Assembly (NCBI RefSeq): GCF_000737335.2
Contig: NZ_JMCC02000003.1
Coordinates: 1 to 64,000, forward strand
From: Enhygromyxa salina
GTDB lineage: Bacteria; Myxococcota_A; Polyangia; Nannocystales; Nannocystaceae
DNA length: 64,000 nt
Direction of reading: 5' to 3'
Part shown: positions 49,066-60,131 of the stretch, in pieces
Layout of the letters: every line of letters starts with the position of its first letter
How positions within the stretch are numbered: the stretch's first letter is position 1
Translations under genes and position numbers: made by a program
The notes under the pieces: model-generated
Told to the model about the DNA's origin: nothing
Database searches by the model: none
What the model saw: the letters and a program-made list of their open reading frames with translations, nothing else

Positions 49066-50382
49066 ATGCTCGAGAAGCTCTTCATCACGATCGTCATCGT
49101 GGCCGGACTTGGCTGCCGGCCAGCGCCACAATCTCCAAAGGCCCCCGAAAGCGAGCAAGCGAGCTCACCCGAGCCGATGATCGATTGGCAAGCGCATCCC
49201 GCGATGCACATTCCGTGGCGGATCTTTGGCAAGGGCCTGCGCGACCGCGCGCCGCGGCGATCCTATCGTCACCAGTTTCGTCAGACTGTGTTTGCCCCCT
49301 ATCTCGAGCAGTCGGGGGTGCGCTTGTTCCTCGCCGCGGCGATGGCGGCCGAGCGCGCGCGCAGCCCCGCGCACGCGCGCAAGCTGATCCTGCGCCAGTT
49401 CGCCTATGTAGAGGCGTTCGTGGCCGCGCACAGCGATCGCTACGCGATCGGACGCAGCCCGGAGCAAGTCCGCGCGCTGCTGCGCGACACCGACAAGATC
49501 GTGATTCTGCACTCGATCGAGGGCGGCCACCTGCTGCTGAACAACCCCGAGGACGCCGCGTTCTGGGCCGAGCAGGGGGTTGTGCTCATGACGCTCATCC
49601 ACCTGCGCGACGATGAATTGGGCAGCGCCGGGATCCTGCCGGGCGCGATCGGACCGATCGTCAACCGCCGTGGCGCCAAGCGCCGTCGCTACGGGGAGCG
49701 CCGCGGCCTCACCTTTCGCGGCAAGCAGGCGATCGTCGAGCTCGACGCAGCCGGGATCCTCGTCGATCTGAGCCACATGACCCAGACCTCGATCGACGAC
49801 GCGCTAGAGGTTACCGGTGCCAACGGCATCGCGCCGGTGATCACCCACGGCAAGCTCGCGGCGATCCGCGACACCGAGCTGGCCCAGCGCGACGACCAGG
49901 TGATCGAGCTCTATCGGCAGGGCGGCATGTTCTCGCTGGGGCTCGCGGGCGCCAAGCTCGACCCGATCCATCCCGCCGATCCCAGCCGCGCGATCCCAGC
50001 CGATGTCTGCCGCGGAACCCTCGAGATGTTCCGCGCGCATCACGAGGCCGTCGTCGCGCTGCTTGGCGCACACACCGAGGAGCTGTTCGGCACCACGGGC
50101 CCGCTGACGCCAGCCCAGCGCGCACGCCTGGCCGTGGGCTGGTCGTCGGATTGGAACGGCTGGCTGTCGCACTCCAAGCCGGTCTACGGCGCGGGTCGGT
50201 GTCGTCGGCGCGCGGATCTGCCAGACGGGCTGCCCGCGCTGGACATCGACACGCGCGGCCTCGCCCACCCCGGCATGTTGCCGCAGCACTGGGAGCGACT
50301 GCGCCGCGACGGCATGGATCTCGAGCCCATGCAGCGCTCCGCCGAGCGCTTCTTGCAGCTGTGGGAGCAAGCCCGCGACTGA
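49066..50382 (+). CDS. Membrane dipeptidase (peptidase family M19) lipoprotein-like
   Basis: A 438-residue metallodipeptidase of the M19 (renal dipeptidase) fold. The N-terminus has a lipobox-like GLGC (about 17), and the catalytic chain begins with MIDWQAHPAMHIPWRI. Two histidines occur there as HPAMH instead of the usual DGHND, a departure to note. Other motifs are intact: HSIEGGHLLLNNPEDAAFW (bridging Glu in SIEGG), GIAPVITHGKLAAI (metal His) and VGWSSDWNGWL. It would cleave dipeptides, possibly including D-amino-acid or peptidoglycan-derived ones. It is monocistronic and faces away from the lipoprotein on its left. Confidence 0.8.
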   Translation: MLEKLFITIVIVAGLGCRPAPQSPKAPESEQASSPEPMIDWQAHPAMHIPWRIFGKGLRDRAPRRSYRHQFRQTVFAPYLEQSGVRLFLAAAMAAERARSPAHARKLILRQFAYVEAFVAAHSDRYAIGRSPEQVRALLRDTDKIVILHSIEGGHLLLNNPEDAAFWAEQGVVLMTLIHLRDDELGSAGILPGAIGPIVNRRGAKRRRYGERRGLTFRGKQAIVELDAAGILVDLSHMTQTSIDDALEVTGANGIAPVITHGKLAAIRDTELAQRDDQVIELYRQGGMFSLGLAGAKLDPIHPADPSRAIPADVCRGTLEMFRAHHEAVVALLGAHTEELFGTTGPLTPAQRARLAVGWSSDWNGWLSHSKPVYGAGRCRRRADLPDGLPALDIDTRGLAHPGMLPQHWERLRRDGMDLEPMQRSAERFLQLWEQARD

Positions 50383-50472
50383 ACGGCGCCGCCCCTGTTC
50401 AGCGCGGCCTGGATCGGTGATATTCGGCTCCCCACGCCCCACCGGGCGTAGAAGAAGAACAAGAGCGCAAAG

Positions 50473-52704
<2,232 letters not shown>

Positions 52705-53090
52705 GGGAGTAGCCCGTACGGCGGGATGCGGATTTCCGCAACGATGGCGCGGCCTTGCCCCGCGTCCCGCCGTGATTGTTGGGTTCTCGCGCAGTGTGGT
52801 CCGGTGGGTTCCAGGGCGGAGAGGCTGCAGCAACAGAGTCACAGCACGTCCAAGCCGAGCGGTCAGCGATCACCACCGCCGTCTGCGTCGAAGCGCTGGG
52901 CCGGGATCGTGAGTCTTCTTCGATGGCGCCGATGTGCTGATAGACTACCTAAGAGGCCTTAGCCCGCGCTTCGGGCGCTATTCTTAGTGGGCGATCCCCT
53001 TGATCAGATCGGGCGTGGTGGTGCCGAATAGGCCCGACGACGTCGCGCAGGTGCTCGCCGACTTGGGCCGCTGGTGGGTCTCCTTGCTCT
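52705..53090. other. Intergenic stretch without a gene
   Basis: No coding potential was recognised. It contains a short palindrome, GCCCGCGCTTCGGGCGC (about 52961-52977), which may terminate icd or the convergent decayed transposase. No inverted terminal repeats of an insertion sequence were found. Confidence 0.4.
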
Positions 53091-54509
53091 CTAAGCGTCG
53101 TCCTTAACAAGCCACTGAATGATTGCCGAAGGCCCTTGGTTTGCCATCTTGTTCGCAAAGCCAGACCAATCGTCAGGGAAATCAAAACGTAGTCCCCCAA
53201 ATCGGAAATCACCAGGCCCGCCGATGAACGAATAGGTGCTGCGCTGGGGACAGTGTTCTCGCAATGCACAATAAAAAGCAACATGAGAGCATCCGGTGGT
53301 CAGAAAGTGCTCAGGCAGAGTCAGCGAGGCGACCTGAGTGAAGTGTTGGTCGTAGAGGAGCCCCAAAACGGCCATGCCCGTGATCGACCAACCATCGGTG
53401 CCTCGGCGAACAATCCTGTCGACTGTATCACGGTCAAACTGATCGCCGAAGTTCTTGGCGAGGAAGCGATGCCTGCGGATCGTCTTGGCCAGCTTCACGA
53501 AGGGCGTGAGCCGAGAGCGGCTGGCCCACGCGTCCCATTCGTCGAGCTTCCACTCAGCGATGACGATCGAGCTGCACTCCAAGATGGCGACCAGGGTCTC
53601 CTTGAGGAGGTACCCCCGGTAGATTCGTTCGTTGGTCTTTGGCAGGTCGGCCAGCTTCTTGTCCTCGAGGTCAGTCAGGTTCCATGGGCTCTTGAGTAGC
53701 TGCCACCGAGTGTTTTTGAGCGCCTTCTTGTCCTCGGGTTCGGCCTCGCGGACCTCGTCTCGCCGGACCTCGTCGGTGGCCTCGTTGGCGAGTTTCTGGA
53801 CGTGAAAGCGATCGAAGATGATCGTCGCGTTTGGGGCGGCCTCAGCGACCGCCTTGATGTACGCCGCGCTCATGTCGATCGTCACGGACTCGAGAGTTTG
53901 GCGAGCCGCTGTGGGCCCAGAGCGTCAAAGAACTGTTTGAGCGTGGCCGCGCTCTTGCCCTTGGCCGCCCAGACGACGACGCCGCGCTCGTGGTCGACGA
54001 CGACGGTGATGTACTCGTGGTGACGTCGGTAGCTGATCTCGTCGATGCCGATGAGCCGCAGGTTGTCGAGGCGGTCGATGTCGCCTAGTTGGTCAGCGAC
54101 CACGCGGTGGATGATTTTGCCGACGGTGGTCCAGCCGATGCGCATGAGCTTGGTGACCGTGGTCTTGTCGTTCTGTTGCGCGAGGTAGGTCGTGTGCATC
54201 TCGAACGTCCGCGTAAATCGGGAGCCGCTCTGTGCCCAAGGCACGGCCTCGACCTTGACACCACAGTCGAAGCACGAGACCCGTCGGATGGAGTAGCGAA
54301 TCCGACAAACCATGCCGCCGAGGTCGAGGTGTCGCTAGGTCCGCTGGCGCCCGTCGTACCCCGGGGCACTTGCCGTGGCAGACGCTGCAACGGGCGATCT
54401 CCCAGGTGGGCTGGACGTCGGCGATCACCCCTTGCTCGTCAAATTCGACGGCGGTGACGATCGTGTCTTGGAGAGCGATAATGGTTCGGAGTAGACTGGT
54501 GGCGCGCAT
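53091..54509 (-). pseudogene. ISL3-family transposase, decayed and with a foreign C-terminus
   Basis: N-terminus MRATSLLRTIIALQDTIVTA with the zinc-finger CSVCHGKCPG, then, in a second frame, HLDLGGMVCRIRYSIRRVSC, the DDE-type Asp in LIGIDEISYRRHHEYI and AAKGKSAATLKQFFDALGPQ. In the third frame come TIDMSAAYIKAVAEAAPNAT and FDRFHVQKLANEA. The frame changes near 54352 (CCCCGGGG tract) and at 53891-53896, where CTCTCGAG instead of CTCGAG adds two bases. A Trp codon has become TAG at 54335-54337. After KTIRRHR (53466) the usual ISL3 end (LSNGRLEG) is missing. It is replaced by about 125 unrelated residues ending IIQWLVKDDA. The element is dead. Confidence 0.8.
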
Positions 54510-55344
54510 GGCTGCGGGAGCGGTGTTGAGTGCTTAGAACACCCTCATTGTCGCCCCTGTACGCCGTGCGCGCTTCTTTTCTGCTCAGATCACCGCCTGC
54601 GGCTGTCTCCGTGCCCTTGGCGGCCGAAGTGGGGTCTCCCGCGACCCACAAAAACTCTAGGAGAGCCAAGAACATCTGCTTGGCAACAGCATCTCCCCGG
54701 ATCGTTCCGCGTAGTTTGCAGCCGAGATCCGCGGCAGCCTGAACAACGAGGTTGACAAGGCCGCGATCTGATATCGTAGGGATGCGTTGTGCAAGAACTG
54801 TCACTATATCAGCGGCGGCGCATTCCAGATTCAGGGCCGACGCAGACCGCATCGCGTCTAGTAAACTGAGAACGAGTTGAGTTTCGTTGCGACCAACTGC
54901 GATATTGCGGAGTTCGCCCCGAAGCCCACTAGAGAGGGTCTGATCATGAGCGAGCCAGACGACCGATGAATCCTGAGTTCGTGAATGCCTAAAATGGAGG
55001 CCCCATCGCTGCAGCCACAAATACCATGCCTGCATCATGACGAGATCGACGCATACCAGAACCACAGGACAGCGGCATGATTTGGCATACCTTAGATGCT
55101 TGCTCTCGACCTTGACCTTGACATACCCGTCCTTGTGCTCGACCTTGAACTGGAGTTTGAGAATGTCGCCCTTGAGTTCTCGGTTTCCCCTCGAGTCACA
55201 AGGCTCCGCCAACTCCGCTTCCGCATCGACACCGAAGTCTTCTGTCAGATCGCGGGCAATCCAACTACCATGCTCGGAGATTTGTGACATCACCCAGCGG
55301 TGACCACGGCTACCGATCTGCTGCGAGAGACTTTGCTTTGGCAT
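54439..55344 (-). CDS. DUF4365 protein (nuclease-like), 3' end altered by the transposase sequence
   Basis: Read from the ATG at 55344 (PKQSLSQQIGSRGHRW). The DUF4365 domain (about 1-130) shows SWIARDLTEDFGVDAEAEL, then GDILKLQFKVEHKDGYVKVK and CPVVLVCVDLVMMQAWYLW. In this family D...E...QxK is the PD-(D/E)xK-like core, seen here as DFGVDAEAEL and LQFKVE. A helical region follows. The C-terminal 60 residues (RKEARTAYRGDNEGVLSTQH) turn Arg/His-rich and run 70 bases into the transposase reading frame, so the native C-terminus was probably lost. DUF4365 proteins occur in defence loci. Activity is uncertain. Confidence 0.6.
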   Translation of the reverse strand: MPKQSLSQQIGSRGHRWVMSQISEHGSWIARDLTEDFGVDAEAELAEPCDSRGNRELKGDILKLQFKVEHKDGYVKVKVESKHLRYAKSCRCPVVLVCVDLVMMQAWYLWLQRWGLHFRHSRTQDSSVVWLAHDQTLSSGLRGELRNIAVGRNETQLVLSLLDAMRSASALNLECAAADIVTVLAQRIPTISDRGLVNLVVQAAADLGCKLRGTIRGDAVAKQMFLALLEFLWVAGDPTSAAKGTETAAGGDLSRKEARTAYRGDNEGVLSTQHRSRSHARHQSTPNHYRSPRHDRHRRRI

Positions 55345-56019
55345 GATTGGCAGTACATAGCAGTCTACTTGACCCAGTGGGTGAGATCTACTGTCGGAGA
55401 CGGTTGCCTTGTTACGCGCATCGAGGATGCCGGCTCCCGCGGTGCGGCCATGGCTGCCACTCGACTCCGCGGCGTGATCAACCCTACCGTGAGGAAACCA
55501 TGGATGGTTGAACCCGCATCTCGTACCGATGAGGCTGGTGCTCGTCGTGGGTTCGAGTTCAGCAGTCGTGCGCATTGTGTGAGCGTCCAGCGGGCCCGCT
55601 GGCGCGTGGTTCGCCGCGCAATTCCCGATCGAGCGGCGTGGCTCGATGGTGGGCACTTCGGTCGCCGAACTCGGTCGCGTTAGTTGCGCTTCGCTGGGCT
55701 GAGGACCGCGGCCCCACCCCGGTTCAGGCGGTCCAACCCGTTGGGCCAGGGGCTCACACCAAGCGGTTCCTGCTCGTCATCGACAACTTGGCCCCGAGCG
55801 TGGATCCCGTGCCGGGTGCTGGTCACCTCAAGTGCGCCTGAGGTGCACCCTACGCGTCCGATTCTGTGTCTAGTTCCTGCCGAGGTGCTGAAACGGGAGA
55901 CCCGCGGTGCCAAGCTTCACGACTGCGTACGCGCCGGCTCCTCCGAGTGCGCGTGCGATGCGCGTGGTGTACCTCAGCCCTGGGTGCCCGCCGCAATTCC
56001 AGCCTACTTGACGAACCAG
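55345..56019. other. Gene-poor stretch upstream of the six-gene cassette
   Basis: About 670 bases with no convincing gene on either strand. It contains a hairpin CACCTCA-N8-TGAGGTG (55824-55845), and its composition differs from the neighbours. Scattered reading frames are short and lack codon bias. It may hold the promoter of the cassette or remnants of an earlier insertion. Confidence 0.4.
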
Positions 56020-56043
56020 GGACACAACATTATTGTTGTGTCC
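56020..56043. promoter_or_regulatory. 24-bp palindrome at the head of the six-gene cassette
   Basis: GGACACAACA-TTAT-TGTTGTGTCC, perfect 10-bp arms, immediately before the first start codon. The cassette encodes an XRE protein as its second gene, and this site is the natural candidate for its operator. A hairpin in the mRNA leader is an alternative reading. Confidence 0.6.
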
Positions 56044-56490
56044 GTGCCCGTGCCCGACTTCGATCCGATCACGGGTTGTCTCCCGCCCGGAATTTTCTGG
56101 GCGAGTTGGGAGGAATTCACCGCTCGGTTCGGCGGCACGCCTCACAGGGAGTCCCTCCTTCTGGGCCTGGAGCAGGCGCTCATCGCCCTCGCAACCGCGG
56201 GGTGTGGATGCGTCTACGTCGATGGGAGCTTCGTGACATCGAAGGTCCATCCTAACGACTTTGACGCGTGCTGGGACATCACCGGAGTCGCCACTAACCT
56301 GCTCGACCCGGTACTGACAACGTTTGACCCTGGTCGGGCAACGCAGAAGGCCAAGTACGGTGGGGAGCTGTTCCCCGCGCATGTGGCAGCATCCCCGTCG
56401 GAGATCTACTTGGAGTTCTTCCAAACCAACAAGGCGACCGGGGCCCGGAAAGGCATCGTCGGGCTGAATCTGACGAGGTGGAAGTCATGA
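56044..56490 (+). CDS. DUF6932-like nucleotidyltransferase-fold protein
   Basis: About 148 residues from GTG 56044 (VPVPDFDPITG). Key features are LPPGIFWASWEEFTARFGGT, HRESLLLGLEQALIALATAG and the putative active-site CVYVDGSFVTSKVHPNDFDA, in which GSF...DxD is the nucleotidyltransferase-like pattern of the DUF6932 (AbiEii-type neighbourhood) family. Longer readings upstream lack coding character. The GTG at 56038 falls inside the palindrome. The gene's stop overlaps the start of the XRE-ImmA/IrrE gene by 4 bp (ATGA). It may be a toxin component tied to the regulator. No enzymatic activity has been established for the family to my knowledge. Confidence 0.65.
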   Translation: MPVPDFDPITGCLPPGIFWASWEEFTARFGGTPHRESLLLGLEQALIALATAGCGCVYVDGSFVTSKVHPNDFDACWDITGVATNLLDPVLTTFDPGRATQKAKYGGELFPAHVAASPSEIYLEFFQTNKATGARKGIVGLNLTRWKS

Positions 56491-57905
56491 TCAAGAACGA
56501 ACGGGAGTACCGGATCACGCGCAGCCAAGCGGAGTCCTTCGAGGGTGCGCTCCAGCAGCTCGGAGCGAAGTCCGCTGCCGACGACCCGATCGTCTCGCTG
56601 CAGCGTCGCGCAATGCAGAGCCAACTCGACGACCTGATCGACGAACTCGCTGACTACACCGCCCTACGTGAGGGTCGCGTGTCTGTTCTCCGAGTCTCCT
56701 CGTTCGATGAGCTGCCGACCGCGCTGATTCGAGCTCGGATCGCGGCAGGTCTTACCCAGAAGGAATTGGCCGAGAGGTTGGCCCTAGCGCCGCAGCAAGT
56801 TCAACGATACGAGGCGAACGACTACGCAACCGCGAGCCTTGCGAGGATCCAGCAAATTGCACGAGTGCTAGGGGTAGCAGTCAGGGAAGAGGTTTTCCTT
56901 CCGGGCGTGGACGTTTCAATGTCCGCACTACGAGGGAGGCTGAAGAAGGCCGGTGTGGATCCGACCTTCTTCACTCGCCGACTCTTTAACGAGAGTGCGG
57001 ACGAGGAGAATGATGCCCAGACAGCACTCCGGGCTGGAGACGTGGTTTCGCGTATCTTCGGCTGGTCCTCGGTAGACATCTTCGCGGGTAGCAGCCCCCT
57101 GAAGGTCGCTACATTCGCCGGCGCCCCCCGATACAAGCTGCCTGCGACGGCCCAGGCCACACGCACGGACGTGCTGACTGCCTACGCGAGGTTCGTCGCG
57201 GAGATCGCAGTGAAGGGAACACCAGAGACGTCTGGCGACCCGATTCCCACATCGGCATCGGGTCTGCTTCGGGAACTAGGTTCCCCAGATTCGATAAGGC
57301 TCTCGACGCTTCTCGACTACCTGTGGTCCCGCGGCGTTCCAGTAGTGCCGCTTGCCGAGAGCGGAGGTTTTCATGGAGCTTTCTGGAGGATCAACGGGCG
57401 CAGCGCGATCGTTCTCAAGCAGAAGACGGCTTCTGAGGCACGGTGGATGCACGACCTCCTGCACGAGATGTACCACGTAGCTTGTCACACTGAGGAGCGC
57501 GACTACGAGATGCTAGAAGGAGAGACGGGCATGCACGGCGCTGTGGACCAGAAGGAGGAGCAGCGGGCCACGAAGTTCGCCGGAAACGTCCTGCTGGGAA
57601 ACAGGGCGGAAGAACTGGCAGAGGAAAGTGTGCGCGACTGCAGCGGTAGGCTCCAATGGCTCAAGCGTTCGGTTCCAGCCGTGGCAAAACGAAACTCGGT
57701 TCGCGTTGATGTGCTGGCGAACTACATGGCGTACCGATTGGCTCTCCAAGGCGAGAACTGGTGGGGTGCCGCGAACAACCTCCAACCACCGGGTTCACCC
57801 TGGGAAGATGCGCGGGAATTTCTGCTGGGACATGTGCAGACCGCAATGCTCGAATCGTCCGAACGCCACTTGCTGAGGCTGGCGCTCCTGGACATGGGAG
57901 CTTGA
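56487..57905 (+). CDS. XRE regulator fused to ImmA/IrrE-type metalloprotease
   Basis: A 472-residue protein. Residues about 75-135 form an XRE helix-turn-helix (LIRARIAAGLTQKELAERLA, APQQVQRYEANDY). A middle region of unknown fold follows, then a C-terminal ImmA/IrrE peptidase domain (about 270-400) with the zinc motif HDLLHEMYHVACH and a downstream acidic patch (EERDYEMLEGETG). In phage systems ImmA-type proteases cleave a repressor to release genes, and here repressor-like and protease-like parts are one chain. It is coupled to the DUF6932 gene (ATGA) and leads the cassette, so it is the likely regulator acting at the palindrome before 56044. Confidence 0.85.
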   Translation: MIKNEREYRITRSQAESFEGALQQLGAKSAADDPIVSLQRRAMQSQLDDLIDELADYTALREGRVSVLRVSSFDELPTALIRARIAAGLTQKELAERLALAPQQVQRYEANDYATASLARIQQIARVLGVAVREEVFLPGVDVSMSALRGRLKKAGVDPTFFTRRLFNESADEENDAQTALRAGDVVSRIFGWSSVDIFAGSSPLKVATFAGAPRYKLPATAQATRTDVLTAYARFVAEIAVKGTPETSGDPIPTSASGLLRELGSPDSIRLSTLLDYLWSRGVPVVPLAESGGFHGAFWRINGRSAIVLKQKTASEARWMHDLLHEMYHVACHTEERDYEMLEGETGMHGAVDQKEEQRATKFAGNVLLGNRAEELAEESVRDCSGRLQWLKRSVPAVAKRNSVRVDVLANYMAYRLALQGENWWGAANNLQPPGSPWEDAREFLLGHVQTAMLESSERHLLRLALLDMGA

Positions 57906-57906
57906 C

Positions 57907-58524
57907 ATGGATGACGATGACGATGTTCTGAAGCCGCTTGCGATCCGTTGCACGGACACCGACTGTGAGAACGGGCTGCACTGCTTCTTGCAGAAGAAGC
58001 TCCCGAAACAACCGAGGCCGACTGGACACTGCCGCGACTGCGGTGCTGGCCTCGTTTCATGGGACCGTGTGAGGCGCCGGGACATTAGGGATGTCCAGTA
58101 CACGTTCGACGCCCTCAAGCATGAGCTAATCCGACACGCATTTTTCCACCGGCGCTTTGATCAACACGCCATCAATCACGCCAAGCGGAAGGGCCGGTTG
58201 GGTTTTGACGCAGCCGCTGAGGCCCGCATCAGAAGCTCAGTTGGTAGCGCCAAACACCCGAGGCAAGGGCGCCAAACTCCGTACGACAAAAACGTACTTC
58301 ACTACGCCCAGCACGCTGTGGCCGCCTGCTGTCGGAAATGCATCGAGTATTGGCATGGCGTCCCGCCGGACCGAGACTTGTCGGAGGAGGAGATCAAGTA
58401 TCTCACTCAATTAGTGCTCCTCTACGTCGACCAACGCCTGCCCGACCTAAACCCGAACCCTCAGAAGGTACCCCGGATCCCGAATCAGTGGGCCAGGAAG
58501 GCGACTAGTAGGAAGAAGCGATGA
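57907..58524 (+). CDS. DUF4186-like small zinc-binding protein
   Basis: A 205-residue protein. An N-terminal zinc-ribbon-like pair is visible (IRCTDTDCENGLHC, then HCRDCGAGLVSW). The C-terminal half (VLHYAQHAVAACCRKCIEYW, HGVPPDRDLSEEEIKYLTQL) looks like the DUF4186 family, in which QHA(T/V)A-CCRxCLExWH is characteristic. An Arg/Lys-rich tail (RKATSRKKR) closes it. The function is unknown. It begins one base after the stop of the XRE-ImmA gene and its stop overlaps the radical SAM start by 4 bp, so it belongs to the cassette. The family match is from memory and of moderate certainty. Confidence 0.55.
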   Translation: MDDDDDVLKPLAIRCTDTDCENGLHCFLQKKLPKQPRPTGHCRDCGAGLVSWDRVRRRDIRDVQYTFDALKHELIRHAFFHRRFDQHAINHAKRKGRLGFDAAAEARIRSSVGSAKHPRQGRQTPYDKNVLHYAQHAVAACCRKCIEYWHGVPPDRDLSEEEIKYLTQLVLLYVDQRLPDLNPNPQKVPRIPNQWARKATSRKKR

Positions 58525-59555
58525 CGGGCTACATCAAGACTGAAAAATACTCAGCGAAGATGCGTCAACGCATCGTCCGGCCAGCGCAGAGGCAGTTGCT
58601 AATTTCTAGGATTGCAGGATCCGTACAGGAGAAGGACATGACCTTACCGCCTAACTGCGGTGGTCTGGGACGCATTCGCCATTTCTACAAGGGCAGTGGC
58701 GGCGAAGGGTGGCCAGCCACCCCGCTGCCGATTGTGCCAGCTCTCTCCAGCCTCGGTCGAGAACAAAGTGATTCGCTAACCGCGGAGGTGTTTCAGAATG
58801 CGGGATGCAACTGGCGCTGCTGGTACTGTTTCGTCCCATTTGAGCTTCTGGATGGACGCGAAGCTCACGGAGAGTGGGTAAATGCGGGCGAACTCGTAGA
58901 TCGGTACATCGCGGAGCCAGATGCGACACGGCCGGCGATGATCGTTCTCAGCGGTGGTCAACCGGACTTGTGCCCGGAGTGGGTTCCCTGGACCATGGAG
59001 GCGCTGCGTGCTCGCAACTTGGAGGGCAAGGTCTACCTGTGGTCAGACGACAACTTGAGCACGGACTATTTCTGGACATACTTGACCGAGGAGCAGCGGA
59101 TACTAGTCGCTACCTTCAAGGGGTACGGACGCGTCGCATGCTTTAAGGGCTTCGACAACGAGTCGTTCGCCTTTAACACGGGGGCAGCTCCAAAGCTGTT
59201 CGATCAACAGTTTGACCTTTTTGCACGGCTTCTGGCGACAGGCGTTGATCTATACGCGTACGTTACCCTCACAGGGCCATCGGTGCACAACATCGATGAC
59301 AGGGTGGCGCGGTTCGTCGATCGCCTGCAGTCTGTTCACCCGAATCTTCCGCTTCGGACAGCACCACTTCGCGTCGTTACCTTTGGCGTAGTTGGAGAAC
59401 GGTTGCGGGGTCCGCTGGTTCGGATCAGGGATGATGCGGAACGCGCGACCGAAGAAGTCCAGGTCCGAGCGATCGCGGCTTGGATGCGGGAACTCGAGGC
59501 GCGGTTCGATGGCGAAGCCCGCGCCACACCGATTGATCGGGTGACCATCCGGTGA
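58521..59555 (+). CDS. Radical SAM enzyme of unknown function
   Basis: A 344-residue radical SAM protein. The [4Fe-4S]-binding CxxxCxxC motif is AGCNWRCWYCFVPF (cysteines at about 99, 103, 106), preceded by AEVFQ. The SAM-binding GGE-type motif is represented by LSGGQPDLCPEW, and further conserved-like patches are LWSDDNLSTDYFWTYLTEEQ and LTGPSVHNIDDRVARFVDRL. It lacks SPASM-type extra cysteine clusters. The N-terminal 90 residues (TGYIKTEKYSAKMRQRIV) are basic and distinct. It is coupled by ATGA to the DUF4186-like gene. It could modify a nucleotide, nucleic acid or peptide. It does not match viperin, MoaA, QueE or PFL activase on inspection. Confidence 0.8.
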   Translation: MTGYIKTEKYSAKMRQRIVRPAQRQLLISRIAGSVQEKDMTLPPNCGGLGRIRHFYKGSGGEGWPATPLPIVPALSSLGREQSDSLTAEVFQNAGCNWRCWYCFVPFELLDGREAHGEWVNAGELVDRYIAEPDATRPAMIVLSGGQPDLCPEWVPWTMEALRARNLEGKVYLWSDDNLSTDYFWTYLTEEQRILVATFKGYGRVACFKGFDNESFAFNTGAAPKLFDQQFDLFARLLATGVDLYAYVTLTGPSVHNIDDRVARFVDRLQSVHPNLPLRTAPLRVVTFGVVGERLRGPLVRIRDDAERATEEVQVRAIAAWMRELEARFDGEARATPIDRVTIR

Positions 59556-59597
59556 CGACCATTTGTGTTCTCCGAATCGTTGGGGTACTAGCCAAGC

Positions 59598-60131
59598 GTG
59601 CCCCTGAGCGAACTCACGGAGACCGAAACCATCAAGCAAGTCCTCGGCCCCAACGGGGAAGGAGCAGTCGTTTGGGATCAACTTCGTAGGATCGGACGGT
59701 CCGGCTCGCAGGCGCTCGCTGCGGTCCACTTGGCGGTCTTCAGGGAGCCGTGGCTGTCGTACGTTCTAGACGGCTCAAAGGAAGTCGAATCGCGGTTCTC
59801 GAAGCGGCGTGTCGCGCCCTACGGAGCGGTACATCGCGGAGACTATATCCTGCTGAAACGGTCCTCCGGCCCAATCGTTGCCGCGTGCCGAGTCCGGCGA
59901 GCCTGGTTCTTCGAGGTTCCTGCGGAAACGACTCTTTCCGGGATCCGCCGTGAGTTCGGCGGTCGCCTTCGAGACGACGTTCCGGGATTCTGGGAGTCGC
60001 GCGCAGACGCCCGGTTCGTGAGCCTGTTCGAGCTGTCGAGCGTGCGGTCTCTCTCGACACCGGTCGAGATCTCCAAGCGAGATCGCCGCGGCTGGGTTGT
60101 CGTACACACTCCGGGGGACGGTGTGCCATGA
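59598..60131 (+). CDS. ASCH/PUA-like domain protein
   Basis: A 177-residue protein. The ASCH domain core (about 40-120) shows LAVFREPWLSYVLDGSKEVE and YGAVHRGDYILLKRSSGPIV, followed by AACRVRRAWFFEVPAETTL. The family's basic and aromatic residues around the RNA- or nucleotide-binding cleft (WLSYVLDGSKxVExR) are kept. ASCH proteins bind RNA or act as nucleotide amidohydrolases (for example on N4-acetylcytidine), but the needed residues here are not sure. It begins 42 bp after the radical SAM gene, the only gap in the cassette longer than two bases, and overlaps the kinase gene by 4 bp. Confidence 0.7.
   Translation: MPLSELTETETIKQVLGPNGEGAVVWDQLRRIGRSGSQALAAVHLAVFREPWLSYVLDGSKEVESRFSKRRVAPYGAVHRGDYILLKRSSGPIVAACRVRRAWFFEVPAETTLSGIRREFGGRLRDDVPGFWESRADARFVSLFELSSVRSLSTPVEISKRDRRGWVVVHTPGDGVP

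Noticed and set aside
53091..54509. Terminal inverted repeats or target duplications of an intact insertion sequence
   Set aside because: No matching repeats could be found near either end of the decayed transposase, so I did not call a mobile element with boundaries.
58521..59555. A viperin-type radical SAM enzyme
   Set aside because: The CxxxCxxC context (AGCNWRCWYCFVPF) and the rest of the chain do not match the viperin motifs that I know, although a kinase-like gene is in the same cassette.
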